Assembly (NCBI GenBank): GCA_900751815.1
Contig: CAADST010000129.1
Span: forward strand, 1-19,388
Source of the DNA: Bacilli bacterium
Lineage (GTDB): Bacteria > Bacillota_I > Bacilli_A > RF39 > UBA660
Reading direction: 5' to 3'
DNA: 19,388 nt
Shown here: positions 1 through 5,981 of the stretch, in pieces
Numbering within the stretch: the first letter of the stretch is position 1
How the letters are laid out: the number at the start of each line of letters is the position of its first letter
Translations under genes and position numbers: made by a program
Notes under the pieces: model-generated
What the model was told of the DNA's origin: nothing
Database searches by the model: none
What the model saw: the letters and a program-made list of their open reading frames with translations, nothing else

Positions 1-117
1 AGCTTGAACATCAAAGAAACTTAAAATTCCACTTAGTACAATAGTTACAAAACAAAGCACTAAGAGCATCATCACTGGATGCAACCCAATTTTTTCTTTA
101 GTTCGATGTTTTTTCAT
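1..117 (-). CDS. Partial membrane protein, N-terminal 39 codons, possible AbgT-type transporter
   Basis: An open frame begins with ATG at 117 and runs off the left window edge without a stop. It is preceded by a good ribosome binding site (AAGGTGA, about 6 bases upstream). The visible peptide has a basic start (MKKHRTKEKIG) followed by one hydrophobic stretch at residues about 14-35 (LHPVMMLLVLCFVTIVLSG), typical of a first transmembrane helix. The start lies inside the end of the upstream DUF951 gene, with a 20-base overlap in another frame, so translation is probably coupled and the gene belongs to the parAB operon. The HP-x-M start of the helix and the following ILSFF reminded me of AbgT/YfcC-type transporters, but 39 residues are too few to be sure. 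Confidence 0.6.
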   Translation of the reverse strand, partial: MKKHRTKEKIGLHPVMMLLVLCFVTIVLSGILSFFDVQA

Positions 118-301
118 TTTTAATCACCTTTTTAAGTTTTCGCATAAACTCCAATCTATCCATAAGTATTTCTCTACCACAGTTGTTGCACTTCAGTTTT
201 ATATCTGCACCATTTCTAGTAATAGTCCATAAATTAGTGCCACAAGCATGTTGTTTTTTCATAATTACTTCATCATTTAAATTAAAATCAATTATATTCA
301 T
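98..301 (-). CDS. DUF951 family small zinc-ribbon protein
   Basis: This 67-residue protein matches the DUF951 pattern common in Firmicutes: an early HxCG (H18-A-C20-G) followed by W, then GADIKLKC with a CxxCG knuckle (C38-N-N-C41-G) and a basic R-rich end (MDRLEFMRKLKKV). The paired Cys motifs suggest one bound zinc. Its biochemical role is unknown; it may bind nucleic acid, which is inference. Its ATG overlaps the parB stop by one base (TAATG), so it is translationally coupled to parB. In other Firmicutes, DUF951 genes also sit near the chromosome-partition region, often beside mscS or ychF. Its own end overlaps the start of the next membrane-protein gene. Confidence 0.85.
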   Translation of the reverse strand: MNIIDFNLNDEVIMKKQHACGTNLWTITRNGADIKLKCNNCGREILMDRLEFMRKLKKVIKNEKTSN

Positions 302-1185
302 TATTCATCCTCAAACTTAATGTTCATATTATTTAGCATTTCTTCTAATTCATCTATACCATTAAAATATATTTCAACTTTATTTTTATTTACTCTAACC
401 TTTTGATTTAATTTATCCATTAATATATTTTCATACATTCTATATTTAGTATCAATACTTTTCTTTTTAGGACTTATATTTTTTGTAACTTGTCTTTCTT
501 CTTGACTCATTTTTTCTAAATCATGAACACTTAAATTATCTGTAATTACTTTTTTAGCCAGTTCTACTACTAAATCACTATCTTCTATTTTACTAAGTAC
601 TCTAGCATGAGACATAGATAAATTTCTTTTTTCAACTAGTTTTTTAACTTCATCAGGAAGTTTAAGTAAACCAAGTATATTAGTTACATAAGTTCTACTT
701 TTACCAAATTTTGTTGCAAATTCTTCTTGAGTATATCCCCTTAGTTTAATGATATTACTAATAGATGTTGCTTCATCAATAGGATTTAAATCTTCCCTTT
801 GAATATTTTCAATCAAAGCAATTTCCATCATTTCTTGATCATCAAAATCTTTAATTATTGCTGGTATTTTTTTAAGTCCCGCAATTTTAGCAGCTTTAGT
901 TCTGCGTTCACCCGCAACAAGTTCATAACCTTTAATACTTTTCTTAACTATTACTGGTTGAACTATACCATATTCAGCGATAGATTTAGCTAGTTCATTT
1001 AAAGATTCTGTATCAAAAGTTTTTCTTGGTTGGTAAGGATTACTTCTAATATCATCAATATTGATTTCGACAACATTACCTTCATTTTCTTCAACAATAT
1101 CTTTTTCAAAGTCATCAAAATCAATAACTGAATTAGAAAATAATTGTTCTAAACCTTTCCCTAAAGCTTTTTTCTTAGTTTCCAT
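301..1185 (-). CDS. parB: Chromosome-partitioning protein ParB (Spo0J)
   Basis: ParB is the CTP-dependent DNA clamp that loads at parS, spreads, and recruits SMC and ParA for origin segregation. The 294 residues show the expected order: a basic N-terminal peptide that stimulates the ParA ATPase (residues 5-16, KKALGKGLEQLF), the ParB/Srx-like CTP-binding domain at about 38-130 with the GERR motif at 92-95 and ENIQREDLNPIDEA at 126-139, a KorB-type helix-turn-helix around 151-200 (TQEEFATKFGKSRTYV...), and a C-terminal dimerisation domain from about 245. Length is usual for Spo0J. The start overlaps the end of parA by 11 bases. The parAB gene order and overlap support the Spo0J assignment over Noc. 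Confidence 0.96.
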   Translation of the reverse strand: METKKKALGKGLEQLFSNSVIDFDDFEKDIVEENEGNVVEINIDDIRSNPYQPRKTFDTESLNELAKSIAEYGIVQPVIVKKSIKGYELVAGERRTKAAKIAGLKKIPAIIKDFDDQEMMEIALIENIQREDLNPIDEATSISNIIKLRGYTQEEFATKFGKSRTYVTNILGLLKLPDEVKKLVEKRNLSMSHARVLSKIEDSDLVVELAKKVITDNLSVHDLEKMSQEERQVTKNISPKKKSIDTKYRMYENILMDKLNQKVRVNKNKVEIYFNGIDELEEMLNNMNIKFEDE

Positions 1186-1960
1186 CTCTACTTATCACTT
1201 CCTTTGCAAGGTTAGCATAGGCTTCAGTTGCTCTACTCATTGGATCATATTCATTGATTGGTTTACCATGGCTTGGTGCCTCAACTAGTCTAACTAATCT
1301 TGGTATAATTGTATTAAATACTTTATCTTTAAAATACTTTCTAATTTCTTCAATAACTTCTAGGCCAATATTAGTTCTACCATCAAGCATTGTAAGAAGC
1401 ACTCCTTCAATCCTTAAATTAGGGTTCATGCCATTTTGTACCATGATAATAGAATTAAGTAGTTGGGTAATACCTTCAAGAGCAAAGAATTCACATTGCA
1501 CTGGTATTATTACACTATCACTAGCCACAAGTGCATTCATAGTACCTAATCCAAGTGATGGTTGACAATCAATGATAATATAATCATAATTATCTTTTAT
1601 TTCATCTAATTTTAATTTTAATTGACTATTTTGTTCAAATGCCTTATCTTCAAGCATTTTTTTGACAAACTCAACATCAACTCCCGCAAGATTAATTGTC
1701 GCAGGTATAATACTTAAATTTTGAAACTTAGTCTTCTTAATTGCATTCTTAACTTCACATCTTCCTGTGATAAGTTCATAAACATCACACTTAAAATCAT
1801 TGGAATTAAGACCCAAGCCAGTTGTAGCATTACTTTGGGGATCCATATCTATTATAAGTACTTTTTTACCTAATTTCCCTAAAGCAGCGGATAAATTAAT
1901 ACTAGTGGTAGTTTTACCAACACCACCCTTTTGATTAACAAGTGATATAATTTTAGCCAT
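1175..1960 (-). CDS. parA: Chromosome-partitioning ATPase ParA (Soj)
   Basis: ParA is a deviant Walker ATPase that binds DNA as an ATP dimer; ParB stimulates hydrolysis to drive origin movement, and in Firmicutes it also influences DnaA. Visible motifs are the deviant Walker A KGGVGKTT at residues 11-18 with its signature lysine, Walker A' (LIIDMDPQSNAT) near 40, and Walker B IIDCQPSLG near 135. The frame stays open up to a GTG at 1972, but that codon lies inside the ribosome binding site (AGAGGTG). The ATG at 1960, about 8 bases further on, is the natural start and gives the usual MAKIISLVNQKGG opening and 261 residues. It is the first gene of a parA-parB-DUF951 operon. Confidence 0.96.
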   Translation of the reverse strand: MAKIISLVNQKGGVGKTTTSINLSAALGKLGKKVLIIDMDPQSNATTGLGLNSNDFKCDVYELITGRCEVKNAIKKTKFQNLSIIPATINLAGVDVEFVKKMLEDKAFEQNSQLKLKLDEIKDNYDYIIIDCQPSLGLGTMNALVASDSVIIPVQCEFFALEGITQLLNSIIMVQNGMNPNLRIEGVLLTMLDGRTNIGLEVIEEIRKYFKDKVFNTIIPRLVRLVEAPSHGKPINEYDPMSRATEAYANLAKEVISRDGN

Positions 1961-1988
1961 AATACAGCACACCTCTTCGTACTACTCT

Positions 1989-2017
1989 ATTTTATCATAT
2001 ATTGCTAATAATTTAAA
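1989..2017 (-). promoter_or_regulatory. Likely promoter of the parAB operon
   Basis: On the minus strand a TTTAAA -35-like box (2012-2017) stands 17 bases before a TAAAAT -10 box (1989-1994), which is preceded by TG-A, an extended -10. Transcription would begin near 1982, giving a leader of about 22 bases that holds only the AGAGGTG ribosome binding site. The -35 matches the consensus weakly (4 of 6), and the surroundings are so AT-rich that chance boxes are likely. Confidence 0.45.
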
Positions 2018-2065
2018 ATACTTTTATAAATTTTTTTATATTTTATAATATTATTTTGTTAATGT

Positions 2066-2103
2066 AAAAAAGACATTTATAATTTTTAGTTTATAAATAT
2101 CTT
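2066..2103 (-). terminator. AT-rich Rho-independent terminator after the Hint-protein gene
   Basis: Read on the minus strand, a 13-bp stem (2091-2103 with 2070-2082, containing one G-U pair) closes an 8-base loop and is followed by a run of six U. It begins 7 bases after the stop codon of the Hint-protein gene and ends before the parAB promoter, so it separates the two transcription units. The stem is nearly all A-U, so efficiency is uncertain. Confidence 0.55.
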
Positions 2104-2110
2104 ATATATT

Positions 2111-3817
2111 TTATTTTTTCATTTTTTTACAGTTTTCAATATAATCTTTAAGTGTTTTGTAAGGGCTAGAATTATCTCGATTTATGTCTTCTGGTTGTTC
2201 TGCAATACGAACTCCATAAAACCATTCATCAGAAATATTCGGATAGTCTTCTCTTTTATTAAGTTTTCTATTATCTTTTTTAAATTTCATATTTTCGATT
2301 GGGTATATATTATTAAGTCTACATGATGTTAAAATGTTATTTGCAAAACAATTAATATGATAATTTGTAATTATGTTATAATATTTTATTTCTTTATGAA
2401 CATATTCTTTACTAACTAACCTTACATATTCACCATTTGCATTAAATGTTGTAGTTCCTATTGGTGTATCATCAGTCATTGGATATGTAAATCTTCCTTT
2501 TTCAACATTAAATATCCTATGTTGACTAATTGTCTCTAGAGTACTACCATCACTAAATTTAAGTAAATTATATCTATCTGTAGTTTTTTCTTTCATTATC
2601 CATAATGGTTTAGCAGTTACAAAACACCCATTATCAAAATCCCAACATAATAATTCATCATTATAATCTATATTTTTTATCTTTTTCTTTTTAAATTTTT
2701 TCTTTTTTCTATCATATACATAAACTTCTGTATTAGAATAGACACAAGCTGCTCCAAATGACATTATATACCAATCACTAGCTATTTTTCCCGGTTCAAC
2801 TAATTGAATAAAAAATGCACTTCCACCATTTTGATTACAATTAACCAAAATCTTTTCACTATTTATATCATAATAATAAGTAGTGTCTGAATTGCTAAAA
2901 TATGCCGTAAAATTTGATAAAGAAGAACTACTACAAATATCTGTGTTTATACAGAAGTTATTTGAGAAATCTAAACTATTCCGACTAGAAAAGGAAGTCA
3001 TTCCATCTGAAAGAGTAGACTGGATTATATCAGCATAACTAAAATAATCAACAAAATCATTAAAATTAATATAATTAATATTGTAATTTAAATTTTCTAT
3101 AATATTTGATAGTTCAAAATTTTTTACTGGAGGGGAATCATTATAAAAGTAATTAGAAATTGAAAAATTACTAGCAGCTATCCCTGCTTTTTCTATTTCT
3201 AACTTATTAATTCCTAATCCGCTTATATCTACTTCTAATTTTTCAATTGTATACGGAATTATTTCACTTTTTTTCACTACATTATTATTACTATCTAATG
3301 CCTGAATAATTATATCATATATACCAGGTTCATTATAATATTGATAAATTTCTGTTGTAAGATTTGTAGTTGAAGTTAATAACTCTCCATTACTTAAAAT
3401 TTGATAAGTTGTTGCTCCATCAACAGGTTCCCAAGCAAAAGTATAATTACTTAAATTTGCTTTTATATTTGATTTATCAAAATAAATAAAACATTTATCA
3501 GATATCCCTGTACTTAATGTAACTGCACCTAATTCTTCATTCCATGTAAGTTTACTTCCATTTTCACATGTACTTAACTCTGAATTAAATTCATAATCAC
3601 TCCCTGGCCAAGAAGTAGTAGTTGATTCCTTATATGTTCCATCTTCTTGTTCTAACAATATTGTTAAAAATCCACTACTATTATGTTTCTTTTGAGTAGT
3701 TTCACTTAAAACTTCATTATCACTACTTTTAAGTAAAGTAAATGAAAATGTAATGGTAGTTGCTACTACTAGTACTATCGCTATTATTCCAATAGATATT
3801 ATATTTTTCTTTTTCAT
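2111..3817 (-). CDS. Membrane-anchored or secreted surface protein with C-terminal Hint (hedgehog/intein) module
   Basis: The 568 residues divide into clear parts. Residues 1-30 are a basic start plus one hydrophobic helix (signal anchor or signal peptide, no lipobox). Residues 49-115 form a small domain with two Cys (C84, C109) ending in DKCFIYFD, a pattern I associate with surface proteins of gut Firmicutes. Residues about 120-192 look fibronectin-III-like (FAWEPVDGATTYQI). Residues about 196-355 are an unrecognised Asn/Ser-rich region. From C358 to the end is a Hint-like module: Cys-VYSNTEV at the N-splice junction, block-B-like TISQH (T429...H433) and a late FANNILTSCRLNN strand. The terminal His-Asn needed for C-terminal cleavage is absent and the conserved tail continues about 70 residues, so protein splicing is unlikely. 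N-S acyl shift or cleavage before C358 is conceivable. ATG at 3817 has a strong AGGAGG. Confidence 0.7.
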   Translation of the reverse strand: MKKKNIISIGIIAIVLVVATTITFSFTLLKSSDNEVLSETTQKKHNSSGFLTILLEQEDGTYKESTTTSWPGSDYEFNSELSTCENGSKLTWNEELGAVTLSTGISDKCFIYFDKSNIKANLSNYTFAWEPVDGATTYQILSNGELLTSTTNLTTEIYQYYNEPGIYDIIIQALDSNNNVVKKSEIIPYTIEKLEVDISGLGINKLEIEKAGIAASNFSISNYFYNDSPPVKNFELSNIIENLNYNINYINFNDFVDYFSYADIIQSTLSDGMTSFSSRNSLDFSNNFCINTDICSSSSLSNFTAYFSNSDTTYYYDINSEKILVNCNQNGGSAFFIQLVEPGKIASDWYIMSFGAACVYSNTEVYVYDRKKKKFKKKKIKNIDYNDELLCWDFDNGCFVTAKPLWIMKEKTTDRYNLLKFSDGSTLETISQHRIFNVEKGRFTYPMTDDTPIGTTTFNANGEYVRLVSKEYVHKEIKYYNIITNYHINCFANNILTSCRLNNIYPIENMKFKKDNRKLNKREDYPNISDEWFYGVRIAEQPEDINRDNSSPYKTLKDYIENCKKMKK

Positions 3818-3838
3818 ATTGTCCTCCTAGACGCTACG

Positions 3839-3884
3839 AGCCTATATAAAAAATAACAAAAAACAAGAAAAATATATATAGGCT
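3839..3884. promoter_or_regulatory. Inverted repeat in the divergent promoter region, probable operator
   Basis: Perfect 10-bp arms AGCCTATATA (3839-3848) and TATATAGGCT (3875-3884) are separated by 26 bases in the only intergenic gap shared by the leftward Hint gene and the rightward XRE gene. Each arm contains a TATATA that is well placed to be the -10 box of the gene it faces; no good -35 box is visible for either. This arrangement suits an operator bound by the neighbouring XRE regulator that controls both genes. That role is an inference from position and symmetry. Confidence 0.45.
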
Positions 3885-3894
3885 GGTGGTACAC

Positions 3895-4137
3895 ATGAGG
3901 GCTGAACTATATATCCATGATGATGAATATTATTATGAAATAGTGAGAGCTAACATAAAGAAATATCGTATTGCAAATAATTTAACTCAACAAGATTTAG
4001 CTGACCTTTCAGGTGTATCTCGTCAATATATTTGTGATATTGAAAACAAGAATAGAAATAAACACATTACAATTGCTGTTTTAGGAAGAATAGCAGACTC
4101 TTTAGATATTGATATAGAATATTTTTTTAAGAAATAA
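3895..4137 (+). CDS. XRE/Cro-C1 family HTH transcriptional regulator
   Basis: This small regulator has 80 residues from ATG 3895. It contains a complete HTH_3/XRE domain: IKKYRIANNLTQQDLADLSG, then VSRQYICDIENKNRNK (recognition helix), then the closing helices TIAVLGRIADSLDIDIEYFF. The N-terminal 15 residues are acidic and aromatic. No effector, dimerisation or protease domain follows. A GTG at 3886 would add three residues but lies too close to any ribosome binding site; GGTGG at 3885-3889 fits ATG 3895. It is the only confident plus-strand gene in the window. It is divergent from the Hint-protein gene and shares with it an inverted repeat, so it probably represses that gene and itself, which is inference. 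No toxin partner is adjacent. Confidence 0.85.
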   Translation: MRAELYIHDDEYYYEIVRANIKKYRIANNLTQQDLADLSGVSRQYICDIENKNRNKHITIAVLGRIADSLDIDIEYFFKK

Positions 4138-4169
4138 CTATAATTATATGATTTTTATTATTAATTTTA

Positions 4170-4265
4170 GGAAAAATGTGAAAAAATGCATCAAAATTAT
4201 CCGGAAAATGTGGAATTTTGCACTAAAATTGCCCAAAAAATGTGAAAAGACGCCGTTTAAGCCAT
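4170..4265. repeat. Three degenerate 32-bp tandem repeats
   Basis: The units are 4170-4201, 4202-4233 and 4234-4265. The core AAAATGTG recurs at 4173, 4205 and 4237, exactly 32 bases apart. Units 1 and 2 agree at about 22 of 32 positions, and both share a later GCA...AAAATT block. Unit 3 keeps the core and degenerates afterwards. They fill the gap between the XRE gene and the terminator before the zinc-ribbon gene. No open frame or stable hairpin explains them. They could be binding sites or decayed repeats; function unknown. Confidence 0.6.
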
Positions 4266-4306
4266 GATTTTAAGGCAAAAATTACATTATTAGAATTTTT
4301 CATTTA

Positions 4307-4340
4307 AAAATAACTAGAAACAAGTGTTTCTAGTTATTTT
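4307..4340. terminator. Bidirectional terminator between convergent genes
   Basis: A perfect 15-bp hairpin has arms 4307-4321 and 4326-4340 and loop AAGT. The outer ends are A/T runs, so both strands read a stem followed by a short U-rich tract. It lies between the rightward XRE gene and the leftward zinc-ribbon gene, whose TAA stop (4339-4341) is part of the stem. It probably ends transcription of both. Confidence 0.7.
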
Positions 4341-4524
4341 AATTATCAATAGTCTTCCATTCTGTTGTTCCACATTTAGTACATATTTTTGGAGCAAGTA
4401 TTTTCTTACCCTTAGGAAGTTCCATATCTGTATCAATTTTACTACATAATATGCCACTATCTGGATCAATATAAGCTACTCCAAATAAGGCATCCTTACA
4501 ACTATCACATTGTGCATTTTTCAT
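4339..4524 (-). CDS. Small zinc-ribbon protein of unknown function
   Basis: A 61-residue protein with two CxxC knuckles, C6-DS-C9 near the start and C48-TK-C51-G near the end, plus a lone C27; this implies one bound zinc. No catalytic motif is visible and I do not recognise the family. ATG 4524 has a good ribosome binding site (GGAGGA). The gene stands alone: upstream is the terminator of the first small-RNA copy and downstream is a hairpin terminator. No clear promoter was found in the roughly 85 bases between the RNA terminator and the start. It could depend on readthrough from the small RNA, but that is speculation. Confidence 0.7.
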   Translation of the reverse strand: MKNAQCDSCKDALFGVAYIDPDSGILCSKIDTDMELPKGKKILAPKICTKCGTTEWKTIDN

Positions 4525-4608
4525 AAATATTTTCCTCCATATATAATATGGATTAAATATTAATTATTATGCATGATTAATATTTCCTAAAATTTCTTTA
4601 ATAAGCAT

Positions 4609-4636
4609 AAAACCGATTCTCAAATGAATCGGTTTT
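4609..4636 (-). terminator. Terminator of small-RNA copy A
   Basis: An 11-bp hairpin, AAAACCGATTC pairing with GAATCGGTTTT around a 6-base loop, closes the small-RNA unit on the minus strand. The same stem is conserved in copy B although the loop differs (TCAAAT against CCAAAA on the plus strand), which supports a real structure. The symmetric A/T ends could also stop plus-strand transcription. Confidence 0.75.
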
Positions 4637-4713
4637 ATATTAAAAAATAAAAATTAGGGCGGCCTCACTAAGACGCCCCCCACGTAAAAATGTATTACCA
4701 TTTTTTCCTTGCG
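4609..4713 (-). ncRNA. Putative AbiF-associated small RNA, copy A
   Basis: Predicted transcript of about 105 nt, from a start near 4711-4714 to the terminator at 4609. In order it contains GCAAGGAAA, an A-U hairpin AAAAATG-GTAATA-CATTTTT (4686-4705), a G-rich hairpin with a six-G 5' arm and a GCCGCCC 3' arm (4657-4681), an A/U-rich linker and the terminator hairpin. AbiF-type abortive-infection genes are known to be stably linked to a conserved RNA that acts as antitoxin; position, orientation and duplication here fit that role. This copy is downstream of abiF. A 15-codon frame with a plausible ribosome binding site also exists (4654-4701), but the pattern of changes between copies favours an RNA. 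Confidence 0.72.
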
Positions 4714-4718
4714 TATAT

Positions 4719-4748
4719 AATATATCATATATAGCTACTATCTGTCAA
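4719..4748 (-). promoter_or_regulatory. Strong promoter of small-RNA copy A
   Basis: On the minus strand a consensus -35 TTGACA (4743-4748) is followed after 18 bases by TATATT (4719-4724), with TG-A immediately before it (extended -10). It is among the best sigma-A-type promoters in the window and is identical in copy B. It lies about 10 bases beyond the abiF stop codon. Confidence 0.8.
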
Positions 4749-4758
4749 CTACTTTTCA

Positions 4759-5751
4759 CTATTTTTTTGCAATTTTATAATTTGCTTCTATTATTTTTTG
4801 AAAATAATAATATATTGATTTTAATAGACTATTATTTTTATAATAATCCTTATATTTAGGTACTCTATTAAAAAAGAAATCATTTATTTTATAAGTGACA
4901 CTTTCTCTAACGCCATCACTAGTAACTACTTCATTAAACATATAAAGAACATATGTGATTTGTCTTATTCTAGAGTTTCGTAGTTTATTTCTTTTATTTT
5001 CTTTTCCTATACCACTTTTCTCTAAAAATTCAATAATATATTTACTTGGATCATTGAAATTATTTTTAACATCTAATTCAGTAAGAATATTTGAATTATG
5101 AGCTACAGCATTTCTTAATTTTTTTATTTCACTTAAAATATATATTTCATCTTTTAGATAATTTAAATTATATTCTTCTATAAAGAAATCATAAAATTTA
5201 ACTAATTCACCAAAAGTTATTATTTCAAGAAATTCCCACATTGGAATATCTTCTAATCGTTTATTTTCATCAATATCATATTTAGAAAATATTCTTTGAT
5301 AATAAACATTACCAACTTTTTTTAAAATACTATTATGTAGTTTCTTGGGATTAACTGGATCATTATAGTCATTATCTAAATATTTATTAACTACTGTATG
5401 TCCATCTTCATTAGGTATATTTTTAATTAACCTAAGGATTTTAAGTTTTAAATAATGTTCAATATCTACAATCATATCAAAAAGTAATAGTCTTAATTTA
5501 AAATCAATTATTGATAAATCTTTTAAATAAGCAAAATCTAGGTCCACATATTCATCAATAAACTCTTTATTAATATATTTCTTTTCAAAATTATTTTTAT
5601 AAGCAGTTAGGTTAAAATAATTATTATTATCTTCTAAATATTTAGATGCTTCTTTTTCACTCATTTGTTCAAATTTAATATTTTTTTCTTTTAAATGTTC
5701 AATCATTTCTGATGTAGTTAACATTGGTTTTAAAATAATTTCATCTAGCAT
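4759..5751 (-). CDS. abiF: AbiF-like abortive-infection HEPN ribonuclease toxin (Abi_2 family)
   Basis: A 330-residue protein with the Abi_2 (AbiD/AbiF) signature: LDFAYLKDLSIIDFKLR at 71-87 followed by an IEHYLK helix, the P-x-W motif DIPMWEFLEIITFGELVKFY at 168-187, and the HEPN RNase motif R-x4-H as LRNAVAHNS (R213, N214, H218). Family members act in phage defence. AbiF has been described as a toxin whose partner is a small RNA, and as a likely ancestor of Cas13. The frame is open to 5877, but the real start is ATG 5751: it has a perfect AAAGGAGGA site and removes 42 residues that would overlap the promoter and small RNA. Copies of a small-RNA gene flank it on both sides. AbiD versus AbiF cannot be settled by eye; the linked RNA favours AbiF. 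Confidence 0.82.
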   Translation of the reverse strand: MLDEIILKPMLTTSEMIEHLKEKNIKFEQMSEKEASKYLEDNNNYFNLTAYKNNFEKKYINKEFIDEYVDLDFAYLKDLSIIDFKLRLLLFDMIVDIEHYLKLKILRLIKNIPNEDGHTVVNKYLDNDYNDPVNPKKLHNSILKKVGNVYYQRIFSKYDIDENKRLEDIPMWEFLEIITFGELVKFYDFFIEEYNLNYLKDEIYILSEIKKLRNAVAHNSNILTELDVKNNFNDPSKYIIEFLEKSGIGKENKRNKLRNSRIRQITYVLYMFNEVVTSDGVRESVTYKINDFFFNRVPKYKDYYKNNSLLKSIYYYFQKIIEANYKIAKK

Positions 5752-5782
5752 TTTTATCCTCCTTTCTGAGTGTGTTGCCTCT

Positions 5783-5811
5783 ACAATATCACAGAAAGTA
5801 AAATAACGCAA
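5783..5811 (-). promoter_or_regulatory. Likely promoter of abiF
   Basis: On the minus strand TTGCGT (5806-5811) precedes, by 17 bases, TATTGT (5783-5788) with TG-A just upstream (extended -10). Transcription would start near 5776, leaving a leader of about 25 bases with the AAAGGAGGA site. The -35 is poor, so this promoter should be much weaker than the two small-RNA promoters, as expected if antitoxin RNA must exceed toxin. It lies after the terminator of RNA copy B, so toxin mRNA and RNA are separate transcripts. Confidence 0.55.
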
Positions 5812-5847
5812 GAGAAATCGTTCACTTTTAATAAATTTTATAAACAC

Positions 5848-5946
5848 AAAACCGATTCCCAAAAGAATCGGTTTCAAAATTTAAAATTAGGGCGAGCTCA
5901 CAAAGACATCCCCCACATAAAAATGTATTACCATTTTTTCCTTGCA
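5848..5946 (-). ncRNA. Putative AbiF-associated small RNA, copy B
   Basis: Predicted transcript of about 99 nt, from a start near 5945-5947 to the terminator ending at 5848. It has the same order of elements as copy A: an identical A-U hairpin (5919-5938), a G-rich hairpin (5890-5914) and the terminator hairpin. In the G-rich stem a G-C pair of copy A is replaced by A-U, a compensatory change; the neighbouring C-G pair is lost. This is the copy immediately upstream of abiF, the position usual for the RNA antitoxin of AbiF systems, so it is the better candidate for the cognate partner. The role is inferred from family knowledge and position. Confidence 0.75.
5849..5874 (-). terminator. Terminator of small-RNA copy B
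   Basis: A 10-bp stem AAACCGATTC/GAATCGGTTT with a 6-base loop is followed on the minus strand by a U-rich tract (TTTTGTGTTT). It separates the small-RNA transcript from the abiF promoter some 40 bases further on. Confidence 0.75.
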
Positions 5947-5951
5947 TATAT

Positions 5952-5981
5952 AATATATCATATATAGCTACTATCTGTCAA
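5952..5981 (-). promoter_or_regulatory. Strong promoter of small-RNA copy B
   Basis: TTGACA (5976-5981), an 18-base spacer ending in TG-A, and TATATT (5952-5957) on the minus strand, identical base for base to the copy A promoter. It begins 3 bases after the stop codon of the 71-aa gene, which has no terminator of its own. Confidence 0.8.

Larger units (their letters stand above)
4601..4750 (-). repeat. Direct repeat copy A (150 bp), downstream of abiF
   Basis: This block matches 5840-5983 in the same orientation. Over the 98 bases 4653-4750 versus 5886-5983 I count 7 mismatches, about 93% identity. The last 37 bases, which hold the promoter, are identical. The remainder is a conserved terminator hairpin with a 6-base length difference beside it. 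The repeat comprises one complete small-RNA transcription unit and begins 8 bases after the abiF stop codon. Confidence 0.9.

Noticed and set aside
1061..1565. Plus-strand frames opposite parA and parB
   Set aside because: They are shadows of the conserved minus-strand genes, without ribosome binding sites or family features.
301..2110. parS site near parAB
   Set aside because: No TGTTTCACGTGAAACA-like palindrome was seen by eye anywhere in the window; a mismatch-tolerant search would be needed to find weak sites.
2111..2741. Splicing intein in the surface protein
   Set aside because: The C-terminal His-Asn and a following Cys/Ser/Thr extein are absent, and the module runs to the protein end.
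3839..3884. Invertible promoter switch
   Set aside because: 10-bp arms around 26 bases are too short for known invertases, and no recombinase gene is present.
4170..4265. CRISPR array
   Set aside because: The units are contiguous and degenerate, without unique spacers, and there are no cas genes in the window.
4567..4608. 13-codon frame (MLIKEILGNINHA) after the terminator of RNA copy A
   Set aside because: No ribosome binding site, because the ATG abuts the terminator stem. Too short to support.
5752..5877. 42-residue N-terminal extension of the AbiF-like protein
   Set aside because: It would overlap the promoter and RNA terminator, and the strong AAAGGAGGA site points to ATG 5751.
5770..5967. 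Plus-strand open frame of 65 codons crossing small-RNA copy B
   Set aside because: It lies antisense to the abiF promoter, the RNA terminator and the RNA core, has no ribosome binding site and is not kept as a long frame in copy A.
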